Shown piece after piece: positions 13,562-22,872 of a stretch of DNA of 41,023 nucleotides. Source of the stretch: CAYPAV01 sp964408805 (GTDB lineage Bacteria > Pseudomonadota > Alphaproteobacteria > UBA8366). The notes below the pieces were generated by a model. The model ran no database searches. It saw nothing but the letters and a program-made list of their open reading frames with translations, and was not told the origin of the DNA. Numbering within the stretch: the first letter of the stretch is position 1; each line of letters opens with the position of its first letter. Location of the stretch: the NCBI GenBank assembly GCA_964408805.1, contig CAYPAV010000030.1:1-41023 (forward strand), written 5' to 3'. Position numbers and translations under genes: made by a program.

Positions 13562-14971
13562 TCAGTCCCCGTCCGCACGCTCGACGCGCTCGACCAACCA
13601 GCGCGCGGTCCTCAACAACCGCGCATCCTCGCCGCGTCGCCCGACCAATTGCACGCCGAGCGGCAGCCCGTCCGCACTCCGCAACAATGGCAAGGTGATC
13701 GCCGGGGTGCCGCACAAGGTCCATAACGTACAGAATACAGGGCTCCCGGTCGAATCAAGCCCCTTGGGCGCGGTCCCCGTGGTCGCCGGAGTCAGGATCG
13801 CGTCGCAGTGCTCGAAGATTTCCTCGAGCCCGGCGTTCAACACGCCGATCCAATCGACCGCGGCGTTGTAGTCCATCGCGAGAACGGTCTGCCCCTCCTC
13901 GATCATCTCGCGGAGAGTGTCGCTGAGTTCGGACTTGCCGCGCTGGTAATAGCCGGCGAAGCTTTTGGCGAAGTCGCCGAGCATAATCGTCCGGTGCAAG
14001 GCAATCGCCGGATCGAACGGCGACGGCAAGGCGATTTCGGCACACCCCTTGATCTCGTCGGGACCAAGCTCCGGCGTATCAAAGGCGTCTTCCTCTTCGG
14101 TCACTTCTTCCGGCCCCGCCGTGCTGAGGAACCCGGCGAACTTTTCGAACGCCTCCTTGGTTTCGTCCTCCGCCTGGTCCCAAACCGGCGTCTTGACGAA
14201 GGCGAAGACCGGATCGAGCGGCGGCGCCGAGCGCGCGGTCTCCAGAAGTCGCGGCCGGGCGCGCGGGCGCATGTCCGGATCGCGGCCGTCGTGGGTCGAG
14301 AGCACATCGGCGATCATCGCCGCGTCCTCGACCGAGCGCGCGTAGACCCCGACGGTGTCGAGATGGTGCGACTGGGCCAGCACGCCGTGGCGCGAGATCA
14401 GTCCGAGCGTCGGCTTGAAGCCGACGACGCCGCAATAGGCCCCCGGGCGGATCATCGATCCGTTGGTCTGGGTGCCGACCGCGAGCGGCACCATGCCAGC
14501 GGCGACGGCGGCGGCCGAACCGCTCGACGAGCCGCCCGGCGTGTGCTCGACGTTATGCGGATTGCGCGTCTTGCCGGGGTGATAGGCGGCGAGTTCGGTG
14601 GTCACCGTCTTGCCCATGATTACCGCGCCCGCCTCGCGCAGCAGGGCAACGACGGTGCTGTCTTCCTCCGGGCGCCGACCGGCGTCGAGCGGGGTGCCGT
14701 TCTCGGTCGGCAGGTCGGCTGTGTCGAAAATGTCCTTTACGCCAACCGGAATGCCATGCAGCGGTCCGGTTGGTTGGCCCATCTGGCGCGCGGCGTCGCG
14801 GATGCGGGCCTGCTCGAGGGCATATTCGGGGTCCAGATGGGCCCAGGCCCGGACCTCGCCCTCGACCGCCTCGATGCGCGCCAGGCAGGCCGTGACCAGG
14901 TCTTCGGAGGTGATCTCGCCAACATCGAGCTGGCGGGCCGCTTCGCTGGCGGAAAGCTCGGACAAGGACAT
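13562..14971 (-). CDS. Amidase (amidase signature family), second copy
   Basis: The 469-residue enzyme shares the family triad: K79 ('GVKDIFDTA'), cis-Ser within 'PGGSSSGSAAAVA' (145-157) and nucleophile S172 ('TQTNGSMIRPGAYCG'). An insertion around 245-310, rich in Glu and Pro, makes it longer than the neighbour at 12001. The two are clear relatives but not recent duplicates. It begins 10 bp after the stop of the TRAP large permease on the same strand, so it is very likely co-transcribed with the transporter. The arrangement suggests that the imported compound, or a product of it, is an amide. The exact substrate cannot be read from the sequence. Confidence 0.88.
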   Translation of the reverse strand: MSLSELSASEAARQLDVGEITSEDLVTACLARIEAVEGEVRAWAHLDPEYALEQARIRDAARQMGQPTGPLHGIPVGVKDIFDTADLPTENGTPLDAGRRPEEDSTVVALLREAGAVIMGKTVTTELAAYHPGKTRNPHNVEHTPGGSSSGSAAAVAAGMVPLAVGTQTNGSMIRPGAYCGVVGFKPTLGLISRHGVLAQSHHLDTVGVYARSVEDAAMIADVLSTHDGRDPDMRPRARPRLLETARSAPPLDPVFAFVKTPVWDQAEDETKEAFEKFAGFLSTAGPEEVTEEEDAFDTPELGPDEIKGCAEIALPSPFDPAIALHRTIMLGDFAKSFAGYYQRGKSELSDTLREMIEEGQTVLAMDYNAAVDWIGVLNAGLEEIFEHCDAILTPATTGTAPKGLDSTGSPVFCTLWTLCGTPAITLPLLRSADGLPLGVQLVGRRGEDARLLRTARWLVERVERADGD

Positions 14972-14981
14972 GGCGTCGCCG

Positions 14982-16832
14982 TCAGCGGCCGTAGACGATC
15001 TTCGGCAGCCAGAGCGCCAGCTCCGGGAAGGTATAGAGGATGAACATCGCCACGAACACCATCGAAAGGAACGGCAGACACCCCTTGAAGATCTCTATAA
15101 GTTGCACGTGCGGCGGCGCAACGCCCTTGAGATAATATGCTGCCATCGCCATCGGCGGCGTCAGGAACGAGGTCTGCAGGTTGAGCGCCACCAGGATGCC
15201 GAAGAACAGCGGATCAATCCCGAAATGCGGCAGCAGCGGCAGGAAAATCGGCACGAAGATGATGATGATCTCCGACCATTCCAACGGCCATCCCAAAAGG
15301 AAGATGATGATCTGCGCCATGATCAGGAACATGATCGGCGACAGGTTCATCCCGATGATGAATTCCTCGATCAGCGTTTGGCCGCCAAGATAGGAGAACA
15401 CCGACGAGAAGGTCCACGAACCGACGAACAGCCAACACACCATGGCCGAGGTCCGGACGGAGAGATAGACCGACTCCCGAAGCGCATTCTGATCGATCCC
15501 CCGCCACGCCATGTAGCCGAGCAAGGTCACGAAGAAGCCGACATCGAATGCCCACCAACTGACCTCGTGCTCGGCGAAGCGCTGGTTGAGATCGAGGACC
15601 GCGAACATGACAAGATAGACGGCGCCGCCCGCCAAGCCGATCAGGCCAGCCTTGCCGCCGAAGGCATATAGCGGTTTCAAGGCGGGGACCTTCGGCTGCA
15701 GGAGGCCGAGGATGCGCACATGTCCGATGTCATAGCGAACCACCACGGCGATCGCCAGCGCGACGGCGACGGCGACGCCGGGCCCGAACGGCAACGTGCG
15801 ATTGGTCGGCAGCGGCAGGTCGAAAAAGCCGTGGCCGAGGAACCGGAAGGCGAAATAAGCGACGTAGAGGATCAGTGTCGTGATGCCGCCGGCGCCGATG
15901 GCGTAGTGCCACGGATTGTACGCCTCGGGCTCGCCGTTGCCGTCGACCCAGTTCGGCCGCACCGCGCCGGACCGAATACCGGCGATCCGGTAACTCGCGG
16001 CCAGGACGATACCACCGACGGCGCCCATCGAAGCCGCCTCGGTCGGGGTCGCGAGACCGAACAGAATGGCGCCGAGAACCGACAAGATCAAGAACGCCAG
16101 CGGGAAGAACGAAGTCACCATCATGACAATGATGCTGCCGCGCCTGACCGCGTCGATGTCCTCTTGCCGCGGTTTCGGTGCGAGCTTGGGATTCAGCGCC
16201 GCTCGGCCGATCACGTAGATCACGTAAAGACCGGCCAGCAAGAACCCGGGGAGAATGGCGCCGGCGTAAAGCCGCACCACCGACATGCTCGCCGCCGCTG
16301 CGTAGACGATCAGCATGATCGACGGCGGGATCAGAATTCCAAGGCAGCCACCGGCGCAGATCACGCCGGCCGCAAAGCTCTGGTCGTAACGCGCCTTGAG
16401 CATCTGCGGATAGGCCAATAGCCCCATCAGCGTCACCACCGCGCCGATGATGCCGGAGGCGGTCGCGAAAAGCGCGCAAGTCGCCAGCGCGGCAATCGCC
16501 ATCGAGCCGGGCAAGTGCCGCGCCCCGATCTGCAGCGTGAAAAACAGGCGGTCGACCAGGTTGGCGCGTTCGACAATATAGCCCATGAACAGGAACAGCG
16601 GCACCGCGACCAGCACGTCGTTGGCCATCACCGAATAGGTCTGATTGACCAACAGATCGAAGATCCGATTGTCGAAAATCGACTGCATCCGATCCGGCTC
16701 GTAATAGGCGTAGTAGCCGAAGAACACGCCCATCGCCACCAAGGTGAAGCAGATCGGGAAACCGAGCAGGATGGTGAGAATGAACAGCCCCAACATCACC
16801 ACGGCGACTTCGGGATCGGTCAGGTCCATCAT
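14982..16832 (-). CDS. TRAP transporter large permease (DctM type), long form
   Basis: The 616-residue polytopic membrane protein of the ion transporter superfamily forms the transport channel of a TRAP system. Typical elements are the N-terminal 'GLFILTILLGFPICFTLVAMGVFFG', 'VAVPLFLFMGYIVERANLVDRL', 'ASGIIGAVVTLMGLLAYPQML', 'CLGILIPPSIMLIVYA' and the C-terminal 'LNLQTSFLTPPMAMAAYYLKG'. It is longer than the usual 425-470 residues because of an extra hydrophobic section at about residues 295-460, with perhaps four added helices. That places it with the long DctM proteins of TakP/FcbT-type systems. It overlaps the small permease by an ATGA stop-start, so translation is coupled. Uptake is driven by a sodium or proton gradient, as known for the family. 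Confidence 0.92.
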   Translation of the reverse strand: MMDLTDPEVAVVMLGLFILTILLGFPICFTLVAMGVFFGYYAYYEPDRMQSIFDNRIFDLLVNQTYSVMANDVLVAVPLFLFMGYIVERANLVDRLFFTLQIGARHLPGSMAIAALATCALFATASGIIGAVVTLMGLLAYPQMLKARYDQSFAAGVICAGGCLGILIPPSIMLIVYAAAASMSVVRLYAGAILPGFLLAGLYVIYVIGRAALNPKLAPKPRQEDIDAVRRGSIIVMMVTSFFPLAFLILSVLGAILFGLATPTEAASMGAVGGIVLAASYRIAGIRSGAVRPNWVDGNGEPEAYNPWHYAIGAGGITTLILYVAYFAFRFLGHGFFDLPLPTNRTLPFGPGVAVAVALAIAVVVRYDIGHVRILGLLQPKVPALKPLYAFGGKAGLIGLAGGAVYLVMFAVLDLNQRFAEHEVSWWAFDVGFFVTLLGYMAWRGIDQNALRESVYLSVRTSAMVCWLFVGSWTFSSVFSYLGGQTLIEEFIIGMNLSPIMFLIMAQIIIFLLGWPLEWSEIIIIFVPIFLPLLPHFGIDPLFFGILVALNLQTSFLTPPMAMAAYYLKGVAPPHVQLIEIFKGCLPFLSMVFVAMFILYTFPELALWLPKIVYGR

Positions 16833-17455
16833 TTGTCTTGCACCTCACCCGCCGTCGCATGGGTCGCCTGGTCCGCTGTCGTCGTTTCTTGTTCTTGCAA
16901 TAAGGCGATCTCCAGCTCTTCGACATCCTCGGGATGCGCGGGCCACTCGCCGGTCTTCATGCAGATGATGCAGCGGCAGACCTGGGCGATGCCCTGCAGG
17001 AACAACAGCGCGCCGGCAACCGGAATGATCGTCTTGAACTGGGATATCGGCACGCCGGCCGGACTGTTGATGCTGACCTCGCCGGTGCCGTAATTGTACG
17101 ACCAAGACTCGCCCGCGTAGTCGGCGCCGGCGAAGATGAAGGCGAGAATACCCGGAAAAAAGAACAGGACATAAAGAGTGAGTTCAACGGTCGCTTGGGT
17201 TTTCGGCTTCCACAGCCGGTAGATGACGTCGCCGCGGACGTGGCCGTCGCGCGCCAAGGTATAGGCACCGGCCATCATGAACAGCGCGCCGTACATCAAA
17301 TAGCTGAGGTCGAATGCCCACGACGTCGGATCGCGCAACGCGTAGCGCACGAAAACCTCATAGGCGACACCCAGCGCCAGCAGCAATATGCACCAGGCGA
17401 ACGCCTTGCCGACCCACGCGGTGAAGCTATCGACCAATGAGATAAACCGGGGCAT
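16829..17455 (-). CDS. TRAP transporter small permease (DctQ type)
   Basis: The 208-residue protein with four membrane helices is the small subunit that pairs with DctM. 'VDSFTAWVGKAFAWCILLLALGVAYEVFVRY' opens it, then 'WAFDLSYLMYGALFMMAGAYTLARDGHVRGDVIY', a DctQ hallmark, and two more helices. The cytoplasmic tail is acidic ('HPEDVEELEIALLQEQE'). AAGGAA precedes the ATG. It lies between the binding-protein gene and the large permease in a P-Q-M operon on the minus strand. A strong GC hairpin separates it from the binding-protein gene. Confidence 0.9.
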   Translation of the reverse strand: MPRFISLVDSFTAWVGKAFAWCILLLALGVAYEVFVRYALRDPTSWAFDLSYLMYGALFMMAGAYTLARDGHVRGDVIYRLWKPKTQATVELTLYVLFFFPGILAFIFAGADYAGESWSYNYGTGEVSINSPAGVPISQFKTIIPVAGALLFLQGIAQVCRCIICMKTGEWPAHPEDVEELEIALLQEQETTTADQATHATAGEVQDK

Positions 17456-17496
17456 GAAATTCCTTACAACGATCCGTTCATAGAATAGACGGATGT

Positions 17497-17521
17497 GGGG
17501 CGGCGCTTGCGGCGCCGCCCC
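17497..17521 (-). terminator. GC-rich hairpin after the binding-protein gene
   Basis: Perfect 10-bp arms GGGGCGGCGC/GCGCCGCCCC (17497-17506, 17512-17521) with a 5-base loop lie between dctP and dctQ. No T-run follows. It probably acts as an mRNA 3' stabiliser or partial terminator, giving more binding protein than permease. The second TRAP operon has an equivalent hairpin. Confidence 0.6.
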
Positions 17522-17558
17522 GGGTATCCATCCGAATAGGTCGTCTCCCCGGGACCAC

Positions 17559-18728
17559 CTAAGTGAACTTCGGCAGCTTGCCCGGGAAGTAATGCTCGTA
17601 GGCGAGCTTGTAGTCGGCCGCGTTGACGAGATCGTAAAACGCGACGCGTTCGGACCAATCCTTCTGACTCTTGACGATCTTGGCGAAGAACGGATCGGCC
17701 TTGTTGAGCTTATCCAGGACCTTGTCCCAGGATTCGAGCTGGGCGGACATGATCGACTGCGCGGTGCGGTAGACGTTGACGCCGTGCTCGTTGATCAGCT
17801 TCTGCAGGTCCTTCGAGTAGACGTCCATCGCCCAACCGTAGTTGGCGGTGTTGGCGGCTTCCGCGGCGTATTCGAGGATCGCCTGGAACTCCTGCGGCAA
17901 GCTGGCGAACTTCGTCCTGTTGAAGATGATTTCGAAGAACTCGGCCGCCTGGTGGTAGGAGCCCATATGATAGTGCTTGGAGACGTCCTGAGCGCCGAAA
18001 CGCGAGTCGGCGGTCGGGTTGTTGAACTCGAACGCCTCGATGACCCCTTTCTCCAGGGCCGGCACGATCTCGCCGCCCGGAAGTTGGGTCACTTTGAGGC
18101 CCATGCCCTGCATAATGTCCGTCGCAAGTCCCACCGTCCGATACTTGAGACCCTTCATCTGATCGGCGGTCTTGACGTGGAACTTGAACCAGCCCAACGG
18201 CTGCGTGGGCATCGGCATCGCAAAGAAGCTGCGAACGTTGAGCTTCAAGATATTCGTCTGCAGCTCATCCAGCAGTTCCTTGCCACCACCGTAGTGAATC
18301 CATGCCAGGATCTGCGACGCGTTGGCACCGAACACGGGGCCAGTGCCAAACAGGGACGCGGCCTTGTTCTTCGAATACCAGTACGCCGTCACGGTATGAG
18401 CCGCATCCAGCACACCCTTGTGGCAGGCGTCCTGAACTTGGAATGCCTTGACGACCGAGCCCGACGGCAACAGGTCGATCTTCAGACGTCCACCAGACAT
18501 CTTCTCAACACGTTCGACATATTGCTTGGCCATGTCCTGGAACGGGCTCGTTGCGCCCCAGGAGGACTGCATTTTCAAGGTCACCGTATCCGCCGCTTTC
18601 TTGACCATCGGCGCCTTGGGTTTATCGGCAACTTTTGGCGGTTTCCCCGACTTCGTTGCTAGCAAGGTGGCGCCCGCACCAACAACGAGGCCAGCGCCTG
18701 CTCCAATAGCAAAACTTCTGCGATCCAT
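17559..18728 (-). CDS. TRAP transporter substrate-binding protein (DctP family)
   Basis: The 389-residue periplasmic solute receptor delivers substrate to the DctQM permease beside it. The N-terminus 'MDRRSFAIGAGAGLVVG' resembles a twin-arginine signal. The mature part begins near 'VTLKMQSSWG'. 'GLKYRTVGLATDIMQGMG' carries the conserved arginine that binds the substrate carboxylate in this family, followed by 'PALEKGVIEAFEFNNP'. The 'PxxD...G...Y...YHQ' region places it near the TakP/FcbT1-like group (2-oxo acids, mannitol/chloroaromatic annotation), so an organic acid is likely. GGAGG precedes the ATG. The 271-bp region upstream (18729-18999) has no gene and should hold the operon promoter. 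Confidence 0.9.
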   Translation of the reverse strand: MDRRSFAIGAGAGLVVGAGATLLATKSGKPPKVADKPKAPMVKKAADTVTLKMQSSWGATSPFQDMAKQYVERVEKMSGGRLKIDLLPSGSVVKAFQVQDACHKGVLDAAHTVTAYWYSKNKAASLFGTGPVFGANASQILAWIHYGGGKELLDELQTNILKLNVRSFFAMPMPTQPLGWFKFHVKTADQMKGLKYRTVGLATDIMQGMGLKVTQLPGGEIVPALEKGVIEAFEFNNPTADSRFGAQDVSKHYHMGSYHQAAEFFEIIFNRTKFASLPQEFQAILEYAAEAANTANYGWAMDVYSKDLQKLINEHGVNVYRTAQSIMSAQLESWDKVLDKLNKADPFFAKIVKSQKDWSERVAFYDLVNAADYKLAYEHYFPGKLPKFT

Positions 18729-18999
18729 CTATTTTTCCTCCCTATGCAGGATGCGGCCCGATCCGGCGGCGTTGCCGCGTCGCGCCATTTTGTAGGAACT
18801 TTGTTTTTCCGTTCCCCTCCTTGTTCCCGATGCCATTACGGAGTGTCGAAACACGCGAAGGCATCGGGTCCACCCTTGTATACTGAAAACGATCACTCCC
18901 AAATAGCGACAACCCGCTTGCGAGCGATAAAGTTTGTTCACAGTTGGAAGAGTATTTCAACCAAGATTTTCGGCGGGTTATCGGATATCTGGGAATAAT

Positions 19000-19965
19000 C
19001 TAGGCCACTCGATCGCATGGTTCCGCGCCGCGGAAGACGGCATCGAGATTATCGAGTGCTCGAAATCCCATTGCGTCGCGCGTCGCTTCGGTGGCGCTTC
19101 CGATATGAGGTAGAAGGAAGGTGTTTCTTAAGTCGCGAAACCGGGGATCGATTTTCGGTTCGTTCTCGTACACGTCCAGGCCGGCCGCGCGGATCGTTCC
19201 CGCTGCCAGGGCTTCGATCAGGGCCGCCTCTTCGACGACGGCACCGCGTGCCGTATTGACGACGATCGCATGGCCCGGCAACAGGGCAAGCCGTGCTGTA
19301 TTCAAGAGACCCCGCGTCTCCGCCGTCGCGGGACAGTGCAGCGAAAGCACGTCGCAGATCGGCAGCATATCCTCAAGCACCGCGTGGAACCGCGCTCCAC
19401 CCTCACCCGCTTCGGATAACCGCTGACGGTTGTGGTAGTGCACCTCCATGTCGAAACCTCTTGCGCGCTTGGCGACAACCTGTCCCACCCGACCCATGCC
19501 GACGATGCCGATCCGCCCGCCGGTGATTTGGGTGCCGACCATGAAAGCCGGACCCCAATCCTTCCATTCGCCGCCTCGTACCAGCCTTTCGCCCTCGCCC
19601 GCCCGGCGGGCGGCACCGAGCAGGCAAAGCATCGCCGTCTCCGCGGTCGCATCGGAAAGAACGTCCGGCGTGTTGGTCACGACGATCCCTTTCGCCCTTG
19701 CCGCTGCAAGGTCACAATGATCGACGCCGACGGAAAAATTCGCGATCACCTTGACGCGGGGCGATAGGCTTTCAATCACCTCCGCGGTGAAATGTTCCGT
19801 GTGGCACGGTAGAAACGCATCGACCTCGGGCGAAACCGCCACCAGTTCATCGGCCGAATAAAGCCGGTCTGTCGGATTGAGCCGCGCCGAATAATTCCGG
19901 GCGAGGCGCGCTTCAACGGCGGCGGGCAGTTTACGCGTCACCAGAACGGTGGGCTTTTCAGTCAT
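19000..19965 (-). CDS. D-isomer 2-hydroxyacid dehydrogenase (glyoxylate/hydroxypyruvate reductase-like)
   Basis: The 321-residue NAD(P)-dependent enzyme interconverts 2-oxo acids and D-2-hydroxy acids. The nucleotide-binding loop is 'GIVGMGRVGQVVAKRA' (G156-x-G158-xx-G161). The catalytic residues are R240 ('NTARGAVV'), E269 ('GLDVYENEP') and H287 ('LLPHIGSAT'). 'NFSVGVDHCDLAAARAKGIVVTNTPDVL' is typical of the glyoxylate reductase subgroup. I start at the ATG at 19965 ('MTEKPTVLVTRKLP'), with GGAG upstream; an extension to 20058 lacks family similarity. It is divergent from the second TRAP operon, across 271 bp that should hold promoters for both. It may process oxo- or hydroxy-acids brought in by the flanking transporters. 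Confidence 0.88.
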   Translation of the reverse strand: MTEKPTVLVTRKLPAAVEARLARNYSARLNPTDRLYSADELVAVSPEVDAFLPCHTEHFTAEVIESLSPRVKVIANFSVGVDHCDLAAARAKGIVVTNTPDVLSDATAETAMLCLLGAARRAGEGERLVRGGEWKDWGPAFMVGTQITGGRIGIVGMGRVGQVVAKRARGFDMEVHYHNRQRLSEAGEGGARFHAVLEDMLPICDVLSLHCPATAETRGLLNTARLALLPGHAIVVNTARGAVVEEAALIEALAAGTIRAAGLDVYENEPKIDPRFRDLRNTFLLPHIGSATEATRDAMGFRALDNLDAVFRGAEPCDRVA

Positions 19966-20236
19966 CGTCAACTTGCTCCATTGCATTTTGTCGCGAATGC
20001 GAACTGCATTTACCACGGATGGACGGATCGAAAATTCCCAAAAACCACTATTTTTCAAAATTTTGTAATGGTTTCCCCGCAGTGGACAATTCTTACCTTG
20101 TCGATGAATTACTTAGAATGTAGCCTCTCGACTATCGACACGCCTCGTCGGCAAAGCTGGCGTGGCGCGAATTGGGATGGCGTCGCGTTGGGGACTGAGA
20201 TCCATTGGCGGCCGCCGAAAACAGGGAGAAGGCAAT

Positions 20237-21310
20237 ATGAAGTTTAAATCAGTACTTTCGATCGGCCTTGCGATCGGTATGACCGGCGGCCTGATGTTGG
20301 GCGCGACCGGTGAAGCCGACGCCAAGAAGGTCCGCTGGAAAATGCAGAGCACGTTCGGTAGCTCTTTGCCGCATCTCGGCACCTCCGGCGTTCGCTTTGT
20401 GAAAAATGTCAAGGACATGTCCGGCGGCGATATCAACATCAAGTTCTTCGAGCCCGGCGCGCTGGTGCCTTCGCTCGAATGCTTCGACGCGGTCTCCAAG
20501 GGTGCTTTGGAATCCTGCTGGACGACGCCTGGCTATCACACGGCGAAATATCCGGCGCTGTCGTTTTTCACCACGGTCCCGTTCGGACCGCAGATCGGTG
20601 AATTCATGGCCTGGAAATGGTTTGGCGGCGGCAACGATCTCAAACAGGAGATCTACGACAAGCACAATCTGATCGCCTTCGATAGCTTCGCCATCGGCCC
20701 GGAGACGTCGGGTTGGTTCAAGACCGAGATCAAATCTCTCGACGAGATCAAGGGTCTGAAGATGCGCTTCTTCGGTCTCGGCGCCAAGGTCATGCAGAAG
20801 CTTGGCGTTGCCACTCAGTTGCTCCCGGGTGCCGATATTTATCCGGCCCTCGAGCGCGGCGTCATCGACGCCACCGAGTTCTCGATGCCGACCATCGACA
20901 CCAAGCTCGGCTTCTATCAGATCGCCAAGTTCAACTACTTCCCGGGCTGGCATCAGCAGGTTTCGGTCTCGGAACTGCTGATGAATAAGGGCGCTTGGAA
21001 CAAGCTCGACAAGCAGCAACAAACGATCATCCGGGTTGGCCTCGGCGAGAGCGTGATGCATACCTACGCGGAAACCGAAGCCAAGAACTTCGACGCCATG
21101 GCGCTAATGCAGTCGAAGCATGGCGTCACGGTCAAGCGTTGGCCCGACTCCACGCTCGCCAAGTTCGAAGCTGCCTGGCGCTCGGTGGTCAAGGAAGAGT
21201 CCGCGAAAGATCCTCTGTTCAAGAAGGTCGCGGATCATTTCTACAACTTCCGTTCGAAATACGCGGTCTGGGGTAATGCCCAGTCCCTGAAAGGCACGTA
21301 CCTCAAGTAA
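20237..21310 (+). CDS. TRAP transporter substrate-binding protein (TakP/FcbT1-like)
   Basis: The 357-residue periplasmic receptor has the signal peptide 'MKFKSVLSIGLAIGMTGGLM' ending near 'GEADA'. The mature protein starts 'KKVRWKMQSTFGSSLPHLG'. Family hallmarks are 'SGWFKTEIKSLDEIKGLKMRFFGLGAKVMQKLG' with the conserved substrate-binding arginine, 'YPALERGVIDATEFSMP' and 'FNYFPGWHQQVSVSELL'. The PGWH segment is characteristic of TakP-type 2-oxo acid receptors. GGGAGAAGG lies before the ATG at 20237; an upstream in-frame ATG at 20162 would bury the signal peptide. It heads an operon with the large and small permeases. It is closely similar to the orphan receptor at 25624. Confidence 0.92.
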   Translation: MKFKSVLSIGLAIGMTGGLMLGATGEADAKKVRWKMQSTFGSSLPHLGTSGVRFVKNVKDMSGGDINIKFFEPGALVPSLECFDAVSKGALESCWTTPGYHTAKYPALSFFTTVPFGPQIGEFMAWKWFGGGNDLKQEIYDKHNLIAFDSFAIGPETSGWFKTEIKSLDEIKGLKMRFFGLGAKVMQKLGVATQLLPGADIYPALERGVIDATEFSMPTIDTKLGFYQIAKFNYFPGWHQQVSVSELLMNKGAWNKLDKQQQTIIRVGLGESVMHTYAETEAKNFDAMALMQSKHGVTVKRWPDSTLAKFEAAWRSVVKEESAKDPLFKKVADHFYNFRSKYAVWGNAQSLKGTYLK

Positions 21311-21368
21311 GGGGTCGATTTCATTCGATCACGCGATATTTCCTTGCGTTATCGAAGAGTTTGAGGAT

Positions 21369-21397
21369 GCTGGGGCCCCGCGACGTGGGGCTCCAGC
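21369..21397 (+). terminator. GC-rich hairpin between dctP and dctM
   Basis: An 11-bp stem (21369-21379 with 21387-21397, one G-T pair) with a 7-base loop lies 59 bases after the receptor stop. There is no T-run. It sits where the first TRAP operon has its hairpin and probably limits permease expression relative to the receptor. Confidence 0.55.
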
Positions 21398-21448
21398 AAT
21401 CTCGTTGGGGCCTGGGAATAATATTTCCGTTCTGGAGTATATTCGAAA

Positions 21449-22852
21449 ATGTTTGTCGAACTTATCGATTTTATAATCGATTTTCTCCCCATCATGATGT
21501 TCGCGTCGCTGGGTGTTCTGCTTTTCACGGGCTATCCGGTTGCCTTCATTTTGGGCGGCTTGGCGCTCTTGTATGGATTTCTCGGCTACTTATTTGGCGT
21601 CTTCTCGATTATCGAATTTTTTAATTTTCTACCCCGCATTTGGGGAATCGCGGCGGAAAACCTGGTACTCGTGGCCGTGCCGACATTCGTTTTCATGGGC
21701 GTGATGATGGAACGAAGCGGCGTCGCCAACGACATGCTCTATTGCTGTCAGGTATTGCTGAAACGGGTTCCCGGCTGCCTCGCGGTCGCCGTGGCGCTGA
21801 TGGGCACGATCCTCGCCGCGATGACCGGAATTATCGGCGCTTCGGTAACCATGATGACGGCGCTCGCCCTGCCGACGATGATGCGTCAGGGTTACAGCCA
21901 CGAACTGGCGACTGGCGTGATCGCGGCCTCGGGCACGCTCGGTATTCTTATTCCGCCTAGCATCATGCTGATCATCATGGCCGACCTGCTGTCGGTCTCG
22001 GTCGGCGATGTGTTTCTGGCTGCCCTAATACCCGGCTTGGCGCTAGCATCGATCTACGTCATCTACATCGTAAGCGCGGCCGCCATCAAGCCGAACATCG
22101 CCCCGCCGCTTCCGGCACATCTGCTGCAGGTGCCACGAGAGGAGATGCCCAAGCTTCTGCTCAAGAGCTTCTTTCCACCGGTCTTCCTGATCGCGGTGAT
22201 CAAGGGCTCGATCCTGCTCGGCTTCGCCACGCCAAGCGAAGCCGGCGCTGTTGGGGCCGGCGGAGCCACGCTGCTCGCCTTTATGGCGGGCCGGCTCAAG
22301 CGCGAGATGTTGACCGGTGTCTGTCATTCCTCCGGTCTGACGGTTTCGTTTATTTTCTTCATCATTATATGCGCCACGTGTTTCGCTTATGTCTTCCGAT
22401 CGCTCGGTGGCGACGACATCATTGAGGAGCTCATTTTCGAAGCGGGGCTGGACGCCTGGGGTCTCTTGTTCCTGATCATGGGAATCGTCTTCGTCCTCGG
22501 CTTTTTCCTCGATTGGGTCGAGATCACGTTGATCATTCTTCCCGTCTTCGCTCCGATCGTCGTCAATCTCGATTTCACGGCGCATATGCCGCCCTACGCC
22601 TCCGCGATCGGCACGCAGACGATCATGACGATCTGGTTCACGGTCCTGGTCGCGATCAATCTGCAGACATCTTTCCTGACCCCACCTTTCGGATATGCGC
22701 TATTCTATTTGAAGGGCATCGCCCCTCGGGAAGTCAATCTGATGAGCATCTATCGCGGCATCATTCCCTTCGTTCTCTGCCAGCTTCTCGCCTTGGTGCT
22801 GGTGGTCATGTTTCCGCAGATCGCCCTATGGCTCCCCTTTGGGGGCGGATAG
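21449..22852 (+). CDS. TRAP transporter large permease (DctM type)
   Basis: The 467-residue multi-helix permease has the normal family length. It contains 'LLFTGYPVAFILGGLALLYGFLG', 'VAVPTFVFMGVMMERSGVANDML', 'ATGVIAASGTLGILIPPSIMLIIMADL', 'IKGSILLGFATPSEAGAVGAGGATLLAF' and 'AINLQTSFLTPPFGYALFYLKGIAP', all DctM signatures. GGAG precedes the ATG. The gene order is receptor, large permease, small permease, so M precedes Q. Together with the receptor at 20237 and the small subunit at 22873 it should form a complete secondary importer driven by an ion gradient. Confidence 0.93.
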   Translation: MFVELIDFIIDFLPIMMFASLGVLLFTGYPVAFILGGLALLYGFLGYLFGVFSIIEFFNFLPRIWGIAAENLVLVAVPTFVFMGVMMERSGVANDMLYCCQVLLKRVPGCLAVAVALMGTILAAMTGIIGASVTMMTALALPTMMRQGYSHELATGVIAASGTLGILIPPSIMLIIMADLLSVSVGDVFLAALIPGLALASIYVIYIVSAAAIKPNIAPPLPAHLLQVPREEMPKLLLKSFFPPVFLIAVIKGSILLGFATPSEAGAVGAGGATLLAFMAGRLKREMLTGVCHSSGLTVSFIFFIIICATCFAYVFRSLGGDDIIEELIFEAGLDAWGLLFLIMGIVFVLGFFLDWVEITLIILPVFAPIVVNLDFTAHMPPYASAIGTQTIMTIWFTVLVAINLQTSFLTPPFGYALFYLKGIAPREVNLMSIYRGIIPFVLCQLLALVLVVMFPQIALWLPFGGG

Positions 22853-22872
22853 GCGTGTAAGGAGTTCGTCGC

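Noticed and set aside
13808..15043. 411-codon plus-strand frame
   Set aside because: Antisense shadow of the second amidase; no domain, no ribosome binding site.
17493..18662. 389-codon plus-strand frame
   Set aside because: Antisense to the TRAP receptor, which has a signal peptide and clear family motifs.
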